DNA from: Bacillus sp. RO2
GTDB taxonomy: Bacteria; Bacillota; Bacilli; Bacillales; Bacillaceae_I
Direction of reading: 5' to 3'
Length of the DNA stretch: 64,000 nt
NCBI RefSeq assembly: GCF_012911845.1
Contig: NZ_JAAXCU010000054.1
Span: 1 to 64,000, forward strand
In this document: positions 1 through 10,715 of the stretch, in pieces
Position numbering within the stretch: the stretch's first letter is position 1
How the letters are laid out: each line of letters begins with the position of its first letter
Notes under the pieces: model-generated
The model's input: only the letters and a program-made list of their open reading frames with translations
The model's database searches: none
What the model was told of the DNA's origin: nothing
Translations under genes and position numbers: made by a program

Positions 1-163
1 TTATAGAGCACCTCTATACGACCATCCACCAAGATTTCTAACCTATTCGGGCTTATAGAGCCCCTCTATACGACCATCCACCAAGATTTCTAACCTATTC
101 GGGCTTATAGAGCCCCTCTATACGACCATCCACCAAGAGTTCTAACTTATTCGGGCTTATAGA
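1..163. repeat. 52-bp tandem repeat, three units plus a partial fourth
   Basis: Three consecutive 52-bp units start at 1, 53 and 105 and differ at only a few positions. A fourth begins at 157 and decays after about 7 bases. Each unit opens with TATAGAG, three C-rich bases and CTCTATA, a 7-bp inverted repeat. The whole unit is conserved and there is no variable spacer, so it is not a CRISPR array. The array probably extends past the left edge. No reading frame is convincing in it. Confidence 0.9.
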
Positions 164-235
164 TTCCTTTTTTCCTCCTGCACATCCATCCCAAGCTTTA
201 TGTAAACTATCAGGTCACCTAGAACAAGAAAACCC

Positions 236-279
236 AAAAAGCACTCCCCAAAGCAAAAATGCTCAAGAGAGTGCTTTTT
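236..279 (-). terminator. rho-independent terminator of deoC
   Basis: AAAAAGCACTC (236-246) pairs with GAGTGCTTTTT (269-279). On the minus strand the stem ends in a T run just after the deoC stop. The 22-nt loop is long. Confidence 0.75.
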
Positions 280-287
280 CACATATC

Positions 288-959
288 TTAGTAATCCGTA
301 TCAGCTGTTAATCCTTTAACAATAGCGATACCAGAGCTTGCTCCTATACGTGTAGCTCCAGCTGCGATCATTTCTTCCGCACCTTTAGCATCACGTACAC
401 CACCGGAAGCTTTTACTCCGATTTCAGGTCCTACAGTTTGTCTCATAAGAGCGATGTCTGCAACAGTTGCTCCTCCTGTAGAGAAACCAGTTGAAGTTTT
501 CACATAGTCAGCTCCAGCTTTTACAGCCAGTTGGCATGCTCTTACTTTTTCTTCGTTTGTTAGCAGGCAAGTTTCGATGATCACTTTAGTCAAAGCGCGA
601 CCTTTTGCTGCGTCTACTACAGCACGGATGTCACGTTCAACTAGCTCATCGTCACCGTCTTTAAGTGCGCTGATGTTGATAACCATGTCCACTTCAGTGG
701 CACCGTTATCAATGGCGTTAGTTGTTTCGAATGCTTTTACTTCTGGAGTGTTTGCTCCAAGAGGGAACCCAATTACTGTACAAACTTTAACATTGCTTCC
801 TTCTAAAAGTTCTGCAGATGTTTTTACCCAAGTTGGGTTAACACAGACAGATGCAAAGTTGTATTCTCTCGCTTCTTGGCAAAGTACTTCTACTTGTTCT
901 TTTTTTGTATCGGCTTTCAATAATGTATGATCAATCATTTCTCCAATGTTTGTATGCAT
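288..959 (-). CDS. deoC: deoxyribose-phosphate aldolase DeoC
   Basis: Cleaves 2-deoxy-D-ribose 5-phosphate to glyceraldehyde 3-phosphate and acetaldehyde in cytoplasmic deoxynucleoside catabolism. The class I aldolase features are present: EVDMV with Asp near 91, KTSTGFS with the Schiff-base Lys near 154, and GVKASGG with the second Lys near 183. Two ATGs lie two codons apart (965 and 959). AAAGGAG ends one base before the first and seven bases before the second, so 959 is the better start (223 aa). The gene follows the mtaB terminator and is probably its own unit. No other deo genes or nucleoside transporters are next to it, so it stands alone here. Confidence 0.95.
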   Translation of the reverse strand: MHTNIGEMIDHTLLKADTKKEQVEVLCQEAREYNFASVCVNPTWVKTSAELLEGSNVKVCTVIGFPLGANTPEVKAFETTNAIDNGATEVDMVINISALKDGDDELVERDIRAVVDAAKGRALTKVIIETCLLTNEEKVRACQLAVKAGADYVKTSTGFSTGGATVADIALMRQTVGPEIGVKASGGVRDAKGAEEMIAAGATRIGASSGIAIVKGLTADTDY

Positions 960-1066
960 GTTCATACTCCTTTCAAGTTAAGAGGTCTGACCTCTAACAT
1001 CATAACATGTTTCAATTATTTTGGCGAGTACAATGTTAGTATTGCCTGCAACTTTTTCTTCACGAC

Positions 1067-1098
1067 AAAAAAGTGACTCCATATTTATGGAATCACTC
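1067..1098 (-). terminator. terminator after mtaB, end of the heat-shock operon
   Basis: On the minus strand, AGTGA-T-TCCAT and ATGGA-G-TCACT form a stem with a 4-nt loop, followed by six T. It lies 12 bases past the mtaB stop and separates the hrcA operon from deoC. Confidence 0.85.
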
Positions 1099-1109
1099 TC
1101 TATATTTTC

Positions 1110-2474
1110 TTATGAACTCAGACGAATATTTTCTTCTTCAAGTCGTGGAGCATCTTCAAGGACGCGAACGAATTGCCCCTCGTTGTAAGGATATCCAGCT
1201 TTTACAATTTTTACTTTTACAAGCTTTCCGACCATTTCTTCCGTTGCAGGGAAAACAACCTTTAGATAGTTGTCTGTGTAGCCAACATATAAGCCTTGGT
1301 CTGGTGCTTCTTTGTAGGTTTCTTCTGGAATCACTTCTAACACTTCGTCTTCAAAAGTGGAAGCATATTCTTTTGCCAGTTGATCAGAAAGTGCAATTAA
1401 GCGGTGAACTCGCTCATTTTTCACTTCTTCATCCACTTGGTCCGTCATTCTTGCAGCCGGAGTTCCTGTACGTTTAGAGTACGGGAATACGTGCAGTTCG
1501 GAGAATTTATGCTCTTTAATAAAATTGTACGTTTCCATGAACTCTTCTTCTGTTTCACCAGGGAATCCAACAATTACATCGGATGTAATCGCAAGTCCAG
1601 GTAAAGCCTCTTTCAATCGGTCCAAACGCTCTGCGAAGAATTCCATCGTGTATTTACGACGCATTCTTTTTAACACAGTATTGGAAGCTGATTGAATTGG
1701 GATATGAAGGTGGCGTACAATTTTTTCGGAATTGTTCAGAACTTCAATTACTTCGTCGGTAATTTGACTTGCTTCAATGGAGGAAATGCGGATACGTTTT
1801 AAGCCTTCCACTTTTTCATCCAATTCACGAAGAAGCATGGCAAAATTATAATCCTTCATGTCTTCTCCGTAACCGCCCGTGTGAATTCCAGTCAAGACGA
1901 TTTCCTTATATCCTGCATCTACCAATTGCTGTGCTTGTGTAACAACCTCTTGCGGATCACGGGAACGCATAAGTCCACGAGCCCAAGGGATGATACAGAA
2001 TGTACAGAAATTATTACAACCTTCCTGGATCTTCAAAGAAGCACGTGTACGGTCAGTAAATGCCGGCACGTCCAACTCTTCATAGACACGAGCCTTCATA
2101 ATGTTGCCGACGCCATTGATTGGTTGACGCTCTTGTTTGAACTGCTCAATGTAATCAAGCATTTTCACACGGTCTTGCGTTCCAACGACTACGTCTACTC
2201 CAGGAATAGCCATAATTTCTGCAGGTGATGTTTGTGCGTAACATCCAGTTACACAGATTACGGCGTCAGGATTTTTACGGATGGCACGTCGGATCACCTG
2301 ACGACTTTTTTTGTCTCCAGTATTTGTAACGGTACAGGTATTGATGACATACACATCTGAAGTACCTTCAAATTCTGTACGTTCATAATTATTTGCTTTG
2401 AAAAGCTGCCAGATAGCTTCTGTTTCATAATGATTCACTTTACACCCTAGTGTGTGAAAGGCAACAGTTGGCAT
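1110..2474 (-). CDS. mtaB: tRNA (N6-threonylcarbamoyladenosine(37)) methylthiotransferase MtaB
   Basis: Radical-SAM enzyme that adds a methylthio group to t6A37 of ANN-decoding tRNAs. Domains in order: N-terminal UPF0004 domain with three Cys for the auxiliary cluster (in HTLGCKVN, INTCTVTN and VTGCYAQ), the radical SAM motif CNNFCTFC (CX3CX2C) near residue 155, and a C-terminal TRAM domain. The family member in B. subtilis is YqeV, at the same place after dnaK-prmA-rsmE. Start: a GTG at 2483 overlaps the Shine-Dalgarno GAGGTG, while the ATG at 2474 sits 6 bases after it. I therefore chose 2474 (454 aa). Last gene of the hrcA operon. Confidence 0.95.
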   Translation of the reverse strand: MPTVAFHTLGCKVNHYETEAIWQLFKANNYERTEFEGTSDVYVINTCTVTNTGDKKSRQVIRRAIRKNPDAVICVTGCYAQTSPAEIMAIPGVDVVVGTQDRVKMLDYIEQFKQERQPINGVGNIMKARVYEELDVPAFTDRTRASLKIQEGCNNFCTFCIIPWARGLMRSRDPQEVVTQAQQLVDAGYKEIVLTGIHTGGYGEDMKDYNFAMLLRELDEKVEGLKRIRISSIEASQITDEVIEVLNNSEKIVRHLHIPIQSASNTVLKRMRRKYTMEFFAERLDRLKEALPGLAITSDVIVGFPGETEEEFMETYNFIKEHKFSELHVFPYSKRTGTPAARMTDQVDEEVKNERVHRLIALSDQLAKEYASTFEDEVLEVIPEETYKEAPDQGLYVGYTDNYLKVVFPATEEMVGKLVKVKIVKAGYPYNEGQFVRVLEDAPRLEEENIRLSS

Positions 2475-2484
2475 GTTTTCCACC

Positions 2485-3237
2485 TCACATTAATTCAAAA
2501 TGATACGAAATTGCGGCAAGCGCATAAAGCGGCGCCGTTTCCGTTCTTAATATTCTAGGCCCGAGCGCGCAAGGAACAAATCCATGTTCCACCAGTTTAT
2601 CGATTTCCTTATCAGTAAGGCCCCCTTCAGGACCGAACACACAAAGAATTGATTCGCCGTGATGCAAGCTTTTTAGAATGTTCGCAAAAGAGGAACGCTC
2701 CCCTTCTTTTGCACTCTCTTCATAGGCAACCATTTTATAAGTATAGTCTTTACTTTTCTCTAAAAGTTGGGCAAAAGAAGCAGGTCCCTCAACCACAGGC
2801 ACCATGGAACGATGGGACTGCTCAGCCGCTTCCTTAGAGATCTTATTCCAGCGTTCTACTTTCTTTTTGCCCTTCTTTTCGTCCCACTTCACAATGGAAC
2901 GAGCAGCATTAAAAGGGATAAACGATTCTGCTCCAAGTTCTGTTCCCTTTTGTATCACTAGCTCCAATTTATCCCCTTTAGGCAGCCCGTTCGCAATCGT
3001 AACACGAACCGGAATTTCCGTTTCAGCCTTTTTCCATTCTACAATATCTGTTACTACCATATCATTGGTAATTTCAGCAATTTTACAAAGGGCCGTCTGC
3101 CTGGTTTCCGAACAGCTGCATAGAATTTGATCGTCCACGTTCATCCTCATAACCCGAGTTATATGATGTACATCTTCCCCTGTTATGGTAATAGATGTTT
3201 CATCTATTTGATTAGAGTTAACAAAATAACGTTGCAC
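2485..3237 (-). CDS. rsmE: 16S rRNA (uracil(1498)-N3)-methyltransferase RsmE
   Basis: SPOUT-class methyltransferase that modifies U1498 of 16S rRNA late in 30S assembly. An N-terminal PUA-like part (ITGEDVHHITRVMRM) precedes the knotted SAM domain. The domain carries the signatures LPKGDKLELVIQKGTELG, FGPEGGLTDKE and LGPRILRTETAPLYAL. GTG codons occur at 3246 and 3237. GAGGGTG overlaps the first and is well spaced from the second, and family members begin at the equivalent of VQRYF, so 3237 is preferred (250 aa). It lies between prmA and mtaB with short gaps and is co-transcribed with them. Confidence 0.94.
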   Translation of the reverse strand: MQRYFVNSNQIDETSITITGEDVHHITRVMRMNVDDQILCSCSETRQTALCKIAEITNDMVVTDIVEWKKAETEIPVRVTIANGLPKGDKLELVIQKGTELGAESFIPFNAARSIVKWDEKKGKKKVERWNKISKEAAEQSHRSMVPVVEGPASFAQLLEKSKDYTYKMVAYEESAKEGERSSFANILKSLHHGESILCVFGPEGGLTDKEIDKLVEHGFVPCALGPRILRTETAPLYALAAISYHFELM

Positions 3238-3252
3238 AATCTTCACCCTCGC

Positions 3253-4194
3253 TTATTCTTCTTTTTTGGCGATAAATGCGACCCAATCTTCCATCATCAT
3301 CGTTTCTTGTATTTTAAAACCTGACTTAATAAGGGCATCTTTCACTTCTTGCTTTTTCATACTGATGATTCCGGAAGAAATGAATGTCCCACCGTTTTCC
3401 AACACGCGGTATACATCATCAGTGAAACGGACAATAACCTCGGCCAAAATATTAGCAACAACCACTTCAACTGGGCCTTCTACATTTTTAAGCAAGTTAT
3501 TCTGTTTCACCGTCACTGTTGGATGCACTTTGTTCAGCTTGATGTTGAGTTTTGCAGATTCGACTGCAACATCATCTAAATCAAGAGCAAGTACTTCCTT
3601 TGCATCGAGCATGGCTGCTGCAATACTTAAAACACCAGAACCCGTACCTACATCAATGACTTTATCTTGAGGTTTGACCGTTCTTTCTATTGCTTGGATG
3701 CAGAGTACCGTTGTTGGGTGGGTACCCGTTCCAAACGCCATGCCCGGGTCAAGCTCAATGATTTTCTCATCGGAGTTGACTGGCTCATAGGTTTCCCAAG
3801 TAGGAACGATCGTGAACTTCTCAGAAATTTTGACTGGATTGTAGTACTTTTTCCATGCTGTAGCCCATTCTTCTTCGTTCACTTCACTGATGGAAATATT
3901 GTTCAGTCCAAGATCAATATCATAGACCAAAAGGTTATTGATTGCATCCTTTATACCTTCCACCGTTTCACCTAAAAAGCTGTTTACAGGCAGGTAGGCT
4001 TTCATTACAACGCCTTCTTCAGGGTAATCATCTGGATTGAGTTGGTATATCTCTCCGAATTGATCTTCTCTTTCTTTAGTAAGTTCGAATGGATCCTCTA
4101 TAACCACCCCACTTGCACCTGCTTCGTGAAGAATATGGGATATCGGTTCCACCGCCTCATTTGTTGTATGGATACTAATTTCTGACCATTTCAT
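3253..4194 (-). CDS. prmA: ribosomal protein L11 methyltransferase PrmA
   Basis: SAM-dependent trimethylation of ribosomal protein L11. The N-terminal substrate-recognition domain ([16 protein letters not shown] onwards) is followed by a Rossmann methyltransferase domain. That domain has [14 protein letters not shown], the SAM-binding [15 protein letters not shown] near residue 180, and the NPPY-like VVANILAEV. The longer frame begins with TTG at 4209, which is part of the Shine-Dalgarno TTGGAG. The ATG at 4194 lies 9 bases downstream of GGAG and matches the usual MKWSE start (313 aa). Third-from-last gene of the hrcA operon, as in other Bacillus. Confidence 0.95.
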   Translation of the reverse strand: MKWSEISIHTTNEAVEPISHILHEAGASGVVIEDPFELTKEREDQFGEIYQLNPDDYPEEGVVMKAYLPVNSFLGETVEGIKDAINNLLVYDIDLGLNNISISEVNEEEWATAWKKYYNPVKISEKFTIVPTWETYEPVNSDEKIIELDPGMAFGTGTHPTTVLCIQAIERTVKPQDKVIDVGTGSGVLSIAAAMLDAKEVLALDLDDVAVESAKLNIKLNKVHPTVTVKQNNLLKNVEGPVEVVVANILAEVIVRFTDDVYRVLENGGTFISSGIISMKKQEVKDALIKSGFKIQETMMMEDWVAFIAKKEE

Positions 4195-4239
4195 ACATAC
4201 CAACTCCAATCCTAGCTTAATGAAAGCTATTGATACTTT

Positions 4240-5367
4240 TTATTCACCTTTTAGAACACGTTTTACTTTTGAGAAAAAGCTATCTTCTTGTTCGTCCGGA
4301 GCTTGCCCGCTTGTTTCGGCAAATTCACGGATTAATTGTTTTTGTTTTTCTGAAAGTTTTGTAGGGGTTACCACTCTGATCTTGATATGTTGATCCCCTT
4401 GACCATAGCCACGTACATTGGCAATTCCTTTGCCTTTTAGGCGGAAATTCGTGCCAGTTTGTGTTCCAGCCGGTACTTTCAGTTTCACTTTTCCGTGCAA
4501 TGTTGGAACTTCTACCTCGTCACCAAGTGCTGCTTGCGCAAAAGTAATAGGCATTTCACAATACACATCATCGCCGTCGCGCTCAAAGAATTCATGTCTG
4601 CGAACATGGAAGACTACATACAAGTCCCCTGCAGGTCCACCGTTTACACCAGCTTCTCCTTTTCCTGCTACGCGTAATTGTTGACCTTCGTCCACACCAG
4701 CAGGGATGTTAACTTTGATTTTATTGCGCTTTTTCACACGACCTGCGCCATGGCATGTTGTACATTTGTTCGGGATGGATTTCCCTGTGCCGTTACATTT
4801 GGAACAAGTTCTTCTGTTAACGATTCGTCCAAATGGAGTGTTCTGCTCTACACTTTCCTGACCTGTTCCACGACATTGAGAACATGTTTCCACTTTCGTA
4901 CCGGGTTTTGCACCTGTACCAGTACATGTATCACATGTTTCTTCCACAGGAATTTCAATGGTCGTTTCTTTTCCGAATGCTGCTTCTTCAAAAGAAAGGG
5001 TCATTGTATATTGTAGATCAGCCCCTTGTCTTGGAGCGTTTGGATCACGACGTCTTCTTCCTCCGCCTTGACCACCGAAAAACGTTTCGAAAATATCTTC
5101 AAAGCCAAAACCGCCGTCAAAACCAGCGCCACCGCCAAATCCTTGGTTAGGGTCTGTATGTCCAAATTGGTCATAGTGCGCTTTCTTTTGGTCGTCGCTC
5201 AGAACTTCGTAAGCTTCTTTGATTTCTTTGAATTTGTCCGCTGCATCGTCTGCTTTATTGATGTCCGGATGGTATTGTTTGGATAGCTTTCTGTAAGCTT
5301 TCTTTATTTCATCTTTCGACGCGCTTTTACTGACGCCAAGCACTTCATAGTAATCGCGTTTACTCAT
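4240..5367 (-). CDS. dnaJ: molecular chaperone DnaJ (Hsp40)
   Basis: Co-chaperone that stimulates DnaK ATPase and delivers unfolded clients. J domain (1-70) with the HPD motif in QYHPDIN, then a Gly/Phe-rich linker (about 75-105). Next come four zinc-binding CXXCXGXG repeats ([32 protein letters not shown]) at about 145-215, then the C-terminal beta-barrel domains. The 375-aa length is normal. It is separated from dnaK by 320 bases that hold a hairpin with a T-rich tail and a palindromic repeat. Its expression may therefore depend on read-through or an extra promoter. Confidence 0.98.
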   Translation of the reverse strand: MSKRDYYEVLGVSKSASKDEIKKAYRKLSKQYHPDINKADDAADKFKEIKEAYEVLSDDQKKAHYDQFGHTDPNQGFGGGAGFDGGFGFEDIFETFFGGQGGGRRRRDPNAPRQGADLQYTMTLSFEEAAFGKETTIEIPVEETCDTCTGTGAKPGTKVETCSQCRGTGQESVEQNTPFGRIVNRRTCSKCNGTGKSIPNKCTTCHGAGRVKKRNKIKVNIPAGVDEGQQLRVAGKGEAGVNGGPAGDLYVVFHVRRHEFFERDGDDVYCEMPITFAQAALGDEVEVPTLHGKVKLKVPAGTQTGTNFRLKGKGIANVRGYGQGDQHIKIRVVTPTKLSEKQKQLIREFAETSGQAPDEQEDSFFSKVKRVLKGE

Positions 5368-5479
5368 TAAATACCCACTCCCGTTTCATTCACATAAAGG
5401 TTATTGTATCACCTGAAAGAGGGAAAAAGCAATAAAAGTTATTTGCTTTAACCCTGTATCTGATTAACTCCTTGGCACC

Positions 5480-5597
5480 TTCCGTTTCAGGTGCTCGCTT
5501 TCCGCGGGGCGGTGCTTGAGCCTCTTCGGCAAGCCTGCGGGGTCTCAAGCTACCGCTACTCCCCCGCAGGAGTCGACCACCTTCCACTCCAGGCTCC
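5480..5597. repeat. palindromic intergenic repeat, copy 1 (dnaK-dnaJ gap)
   Basis: Carries the family core CTTTCCGCGGGGCGGTGCTT, then GAGCCTC, GGGGTCTCAAGC and ACTCCCCCGCAGGAGTC. Related copies occur throughout the window. Minus-strand reading frames here, rich in Pro, Arg and Gly, are by-products of the repeat. Confidence 0.85.
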
Positions 5598-5618
5598 AAG
5601 GGAATTTCTTATTTACAT

Positions 5619-5656
5619 AAAAAGAAAGCCAAAGCCATGGCTTCGACTTTCTTTTT
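5619..5656 (-). terminator. hairpin with T tract between dnaK and dnaJ
   Basis: AAAAAGAAAG (5619-5628) pairs with CTTTCTTTTT (5647-5656) around an inner AAGCCATGGCTT palindrome. On the minus strand it could act as a partial terminator or processing site after dnaK. Lower stability than a classical terminator. Confidence 0.5.
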
Positions 5657-5687
5657 ATCTTTATCAGAAAAGCCCTAGGACTTTATC

Positions 5688-7565
<1,878 letters not shown>

Positions 7566-7588
7566 TTATTTTATATGTTACATTCACA

Positions 7589-7711
7589 GTTGATTTCCGT
7601 TGCAGACACTCGCTTTCCGCGGGGCGACCTTGAGCCTCCTCGCTTCGCTGCGGGGTCTCAACATTGTCGCTACTCCCCCGCAGGAGTCTCGTGCCTTACA
7701 CTACAATCAAC
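7589..7711. repeat. palindromic intergenic repeat, copy 2 (grpE-dnaK gap)
   Basis: Complete copy with terminal inverted repeats GTTGATT (7589-7595) and AATCAAC (7705-7711). It contains the CTTTCCGCGGGGCGACCTTG and GCTACTCCCCCGCAGGAGTC core blocks. It ends four bases before the grpE stop codon, inside the heat-shock operon. Confidence 0.9.
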
Positions 7712-7714
7712 AAG

Positions 7715-8269
7715 TTATTGCTTTACTTTTACCATAGATGGGCGGATGACGCGGTCTTTGAGTTTATACCCTTTTTGGAACTCTTCCAAAACAGTGTTGG
7801 ATTCCGCATCTCCTTCTTCCACCTGCATGACTGCCTGGTGTAGGTGTGGATCAAAAGACTGTCCAACTGCTTCGATGGATTCTAATCCTTCTGATTTAAG
7901 AGCCTCCACTAACTGACGGTGCACCATTTCCATGCCTTGTAAAAATGTTTTGATTTTCTCATCCTCTGAATCGACTTTAAGCGCTCGCTCAAAGTTGTCT
8001 AAGGCAGGAAGTATATCTGTAACAAGATTTTGTGCACGATATTTCTGTGCAGCTTCTTGGTCAAGTCTCACACGACGACGGTAGTTATCAAAGTCGGCTT
8101 GCAAGCGAAGTAGGCGATTTTCCGATTCTTCAAGCTTAGCTTCCAATTCGGAGATTTTTTGCTGTTCAGCAGAAACTTCTACTTCTTCCACTTTTTCCGT
8201 CGTTTCTTCCGTTGCTTCTGATGTTACTTCTTCATTTTCAACTGTTGCTTGTTCGTTCTCGTTTACCAA
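7715..8269 (-). CDS. grpE: nucleotide exchange factor GrpE
   Basis: Releases ADP from DnaK. The acidic, disordered N terminus (rich in Glu and Thr, about 1-50) leads into a long coiled coil ([26 protein letters not shown]). The C-terminal beta domain ends HLHQAVMQ and IRPSMVKV. I place the start at a TTG at 8269, because GGAGGTG lies 6-7 bases upstream and the length (184 aa) then matches the family. The in-frame ATG at 8341 has no such site and would add an uncharacteristic hydrophobic and His-rich head. Second gene of the operon, 93 bases after hrcA. Confidence 0.96.
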   Translation of the reverse strand: MVNENEQATVENEEVTSEATEETTEKVEEVEVSAEQQKISELEAKLEESENRLLRLQADFDNYRRRVRLDQEAAQKYRAQNLVTDILPALDNFERALKVDSEDEKIKTFLQGMEMVHRQLVEALKSEGLESIEAVGQSFDPHLHQAVMQVEEGDAESNTVLEEFQKGYKLKDRVIRPSMVKVKQ

Positions 8270-8362
8270 TGGTTTCACCTCCCTCAAAGTGTAAAAATCA
8301 TGATGTTTTTCCATAGCGATAGGACGGAGCAAGAACTCCATCCTCTAACAATATTTCCATGC

Positions 8363-9394
8363 TCAGTCCTTTTGATACAGTTTATTGACGGCCTGTGAAA
8401 GGTCGGAACTAACAAGCTGCAAGAGACTGATTACACGGGAATATTCCATTCTGGTAGGTCCAAGTAATGCGATTGTCCCAAGCTGTTCTGGTCCAATGGA
8501 ATAACTGGCTGAAATAATACTGCAGCCCTCCATACCTGGGATATTATTTTCACTGCCTATCTTTATATGGATGCCAGCTTCTTTTGCACGAATATGCTGG
8601 GACAGATCCTTGCCTTGGTCAATCAATAACATCAATGAACGAATTTTATTAATGTCATTAAATTCTGGTTGGGCAAGCATATTCGTTTTGCCTCCAAAAA
8701 ACACCCTATCCTTTTCTTCCATGTAAAGAGTGGAACTTAAGGATTGCAGTATGTTTTCGTAGTTTCCAATATGTGACCTTAAAAGGGTTGCCACTTCCTT
8801 ATAGAGCTTGTTGATAAGCTCTGAGAGAGGCACTCCAACTAAGCGTTCATTTAAGATATTGACCATTTTTTGTATGTCGGATGAATCCATGCTTGCTGGA
8901 AAAGAAAACATACGATTTTCTACATGACCCGTATCCGTTACGATAATGGCAACTGCCTGTTCAGCATTTATAGGGATGATTTGAAGGTTCTTAAGCCTAT
9001 GATCCCTGACACCCGGTCCAAGGACAATGGATGTGTATTTGGTCAGATCAGAAAGAATCTGCGCTGATTTCTGAACGGTTTTTTCTAATTCATATATTTG
9101 CTCGCGAAAGATGGATTTAATTTCAAATACATCCCTCTTTGTGAGCCTTTCTGGAGAAAGCAGGTGATCGACATAATAGCGATACCCTTTTTCTGACGGT
9201 ACTCTTCCTGAGGAAGTATGTGTTTTTTCAATAAATCCTAATTCCTCCAAATCTGCCATCTCGTTTCGAATCGTGGCTGAACTGAACGAAATTTCATCTT
9301 TCTTTGAGAGCGTTCTGGAGCCAACAGGTTGTGCAGATCGGATAAAGTCGTCAATTATGACTTGCAATACTAACAACTGTCGTTCTGTAAGCAC
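8363..9394 (-). CDS. hrcA: heat-inducible transcriptional repressor HrcA
   Basis: Repressor that binds CIRCE operators and needs GroEL for activity. The N-terminal winged helix ([28 protein letters not shown] is the start of it, 1-70) is followed by the GAF-like HrcA domain with [17 protein letters not shown]. Length 343 aa is typical. The start is GTG at 9394, preceded by AGGTGA. The CIRCE element lies 16 bases upstream, so the protein represses its own operon. Confidence 0.97.
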   Translation of the reverse strand: MLTERQLLVLQVIIDDFIRSAQPVGSRTLSKKDEISFSSATIRNEMADLEELGFIEKTHTSSGRVPSEKGYRYYVDHLLSPERLTKRDVFEIKSIFREQIYELEKTVQKSAQILSDLTKYTSIVLGPGVRDHRLKNLQIIPINAEQAVAIIVTDTGHVENRMFSFPASMDSSDIQKMVNILNERLVGVPLSELINKLYKEVATLLRSHIGNYENILQSLSSTLYMEEKDRVFFGGKTNMLAQPEFNDINKIRSLMLLIDQGKDLSQHIRAKEAGIHIKIGSENNIPGMEGCSIISASYSIGPEQLGTIALLGPTRMEYSRVISLLQLVSSDLSQAVNKLYQKD

Positions 9395-9409
9395 TCAGCA
9401 TCACCTCTG

Positions 9410-9436
9410 TTAGCACTCCTATTCATCGAGTGCTAA
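9410..9436 (-). promoter_or_regulatory. CIRCE operator (HrcA binding site)
   Basis: Perfect TTAGCACTC-N9-GAGTGCTAA inverted repeat. It lies just downstream of the predicted transcription start and upstream of hrcA, the canonical place for HrcA repression of hrcA-grpE-dnaK-dnaJ. Confidence 0.98.
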
Positions 9437-9446
9437 TTCTATAAAT

Positions 9447-9475
9447 AAATTACCAAATACCAATTCACATGTCAA
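9447..9475 (-). promoter_or_regulatory. candidate sigma-A promoter of the hrcA operon
   Basis: TTGACA (9475-9470) is a perfect -35, followed after 17 bases by TAATTT as a weak -10. The predicted start falls immediately before CIRCE. The -35 abuts the hemW stop codon. Confidence 0.65.
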
Positions 9476-10615
9476 TCAGATCGCACCAATAAAAGCTTGA
9501 AAAACTTCATTACCTAGAAATTTCCCTTTTCTCGTAAGGCGTATATGGTCATTTTCGTGTTCTAATAGGCCTTTTTTAAGATTTTCTTCAATGGGATCCT
9601 TAAAAACTGTCAGCAAATCTTCTTCAAATTTACGCTTGAATATGGAACAAGAGACTCCCTCATTTTTCCTAAGCCCAAGGAACATTTCTTCTTCCATTTT
9701 CTCCGTTTTTGTTACCTTATGCTGATCCTTATATGGAAACCTCGTATCTTCTATAGAATCCATGTACTTTTTCAAAGGACCATGATTGGCAATTCTCACT
9801 CCATCTATATATCCGTGAGCACCGGCTCCTATTCCATAATAAGCTTCATTGTCCCAATACGTAATATTGTGTTTGCTTTCATAACCCGTTTTAGCAAAGT
9901 TGGAAATTTCGTATTGCTGATAGCCGTTTTTCGCCATCTCATCCAATAGCACTTCGTACATTTCCGCTTCTTCTTCTTGAGTTGGTAAAGGAAGCTTGCC
10001 TTTGTTCATCAGATTGTAGAAAACAGTTTTGGGTTCAATAATCAAGGAATAAGCAGAATAATGCTCCATCTCTAAGGAAAAAGCCGTTTGCAATGTTTCC
10101 TTGAAATCAGCCACTGTTTGATCCGGGAGACTGTAAATCAAATCGATGCTTATATTTTTGAAACCTGCTTGTCTGGCATGTTCGATGGATTGAAACACAT
10201 CCGCTTTTCTATGGGACCTACCGATTCTTTTCAAAAGATCATCATTAAAGCTTTGCACGCCAAAACTGAGCCTGTTGACACCACCTTCTTTTAAGAGACG
10301 GAGTTTATCTAAAGATAGATCACCAGGATTGGCTTCGAATGTGTATTCCATTTCAGGTTTTACCGGAAAATGCTTTTGAACCAATTCTAGCAAATACGCC
10401 AATTGTTTCTCATTTAAAGCAGTAGGCGTTCCCCCGCCGACAAAAATAGTTTGTAGTCCTGTGGCAGGGTATTGTTCTATCGTATTTTTCATTTCTGTAT
10501 CCATATATGACAAGTACTCATCAACCGGCTGGTTTTTCAGAAATACTTTATTGAAATCACAATAGTGACAAATATGTTCACAAAAAGGGATATGGATATA
10601 GGCTGATTTAATCAT
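9476..10615 (-). CDS. hemW: radical SAM heme chaperone HemW
   Basis: Radical-SAM protein of the HemN-like family that, in characterised members, binds heme and inserts it into target proteins. The cluster motif CEHICHYC supplies Cys 12, 16 and 19 (CX3CX2C). It lacks the extra N-terminal region of true coproporphyrinogen dehydrogenase HemN, and family length is about 379 aa, as here. The frame is open upstream to 10672, but homologues begin at the ATG at 10615 (IKSAYIHIPFCEH). The Shine-Dalgarno there is weak, so the start is likely rather than certain. It lies between lepA, with its terminator, and the hrcA operon. Confidence 0.92.
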   Translation of the reverse strand: MIKSAYIHIPFCEHICHYCDFNKVFLKNQPVDEYLSYMDTEMKNTIEQYPATGLQTIFVGGGTPTALNEKQLAYLLELVQKHFPVKPEMEYTFEANPGDLSLDKLRLLKEGGVNRLSFGVQSFNDDLLKRIGRSHRKADVFQSIEHARQAGFKNISIDLIYSLPDQTVADFKETLQTAFSLEMEHYSAYSLIIEPKTVFYNLMNKGKLPLPTQEEEAEMYEVLLDEMAKNGYQQYEISNFAKTGYESKHNITYWDNEAYYGIGAGAHGYIDGVRIANHGPLKKYMDSIEDTRFPYKDQHKVTKTEKMEEEMFLGLRKNEGVSCSIFKRKFEEDLLTVFKDPIEENLKKGLLEHENDHIRLTRKGKFLGNEVFQAFIGAI

Positions 10616-10677
10616 AAGATCACACTTTCGTTTATTTACTTCGTACCTTTTAGCATAACACATGTGGCGCATGTATG

Positions 10678-10713
10678 AAAAAAATACCGCAGAATGAGCT
10701 GCGGTATTTTTCT
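10678..10713 (-). terminator. terminator of lepA
   Basis: AATACCGCAG and CTGCGGTATT form a 10-bp stem with a 6-nt loop. The minus-strand reading ends in a run of T. It begins 3 bases after the lepA stop. Confidence 0.92.
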
Positions 10714-10715
10714 TA

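Noticed and set aside
1-163. CRISPR array
   Set aside because: The entire 52-bp unit is conserved, with no constant-repeat and variable-spacer alternation, and there are no cas genes in the window.
236-279. AGCACTC ... GAGTGCT near deoC as a second CIRCE element
   Set aside because: The arms are separated by 22 bases rather than 9, lack the outer TT/AA, and lie downstream of deoC with T tracts. It is a terminator.
5390-5599. 69-codon minus-strand ORF rich in Pro, Arg and Gly
   Set aside because: It lies within the palindromic repeat copy 1. Similar frames arise in other copies for the same reason.
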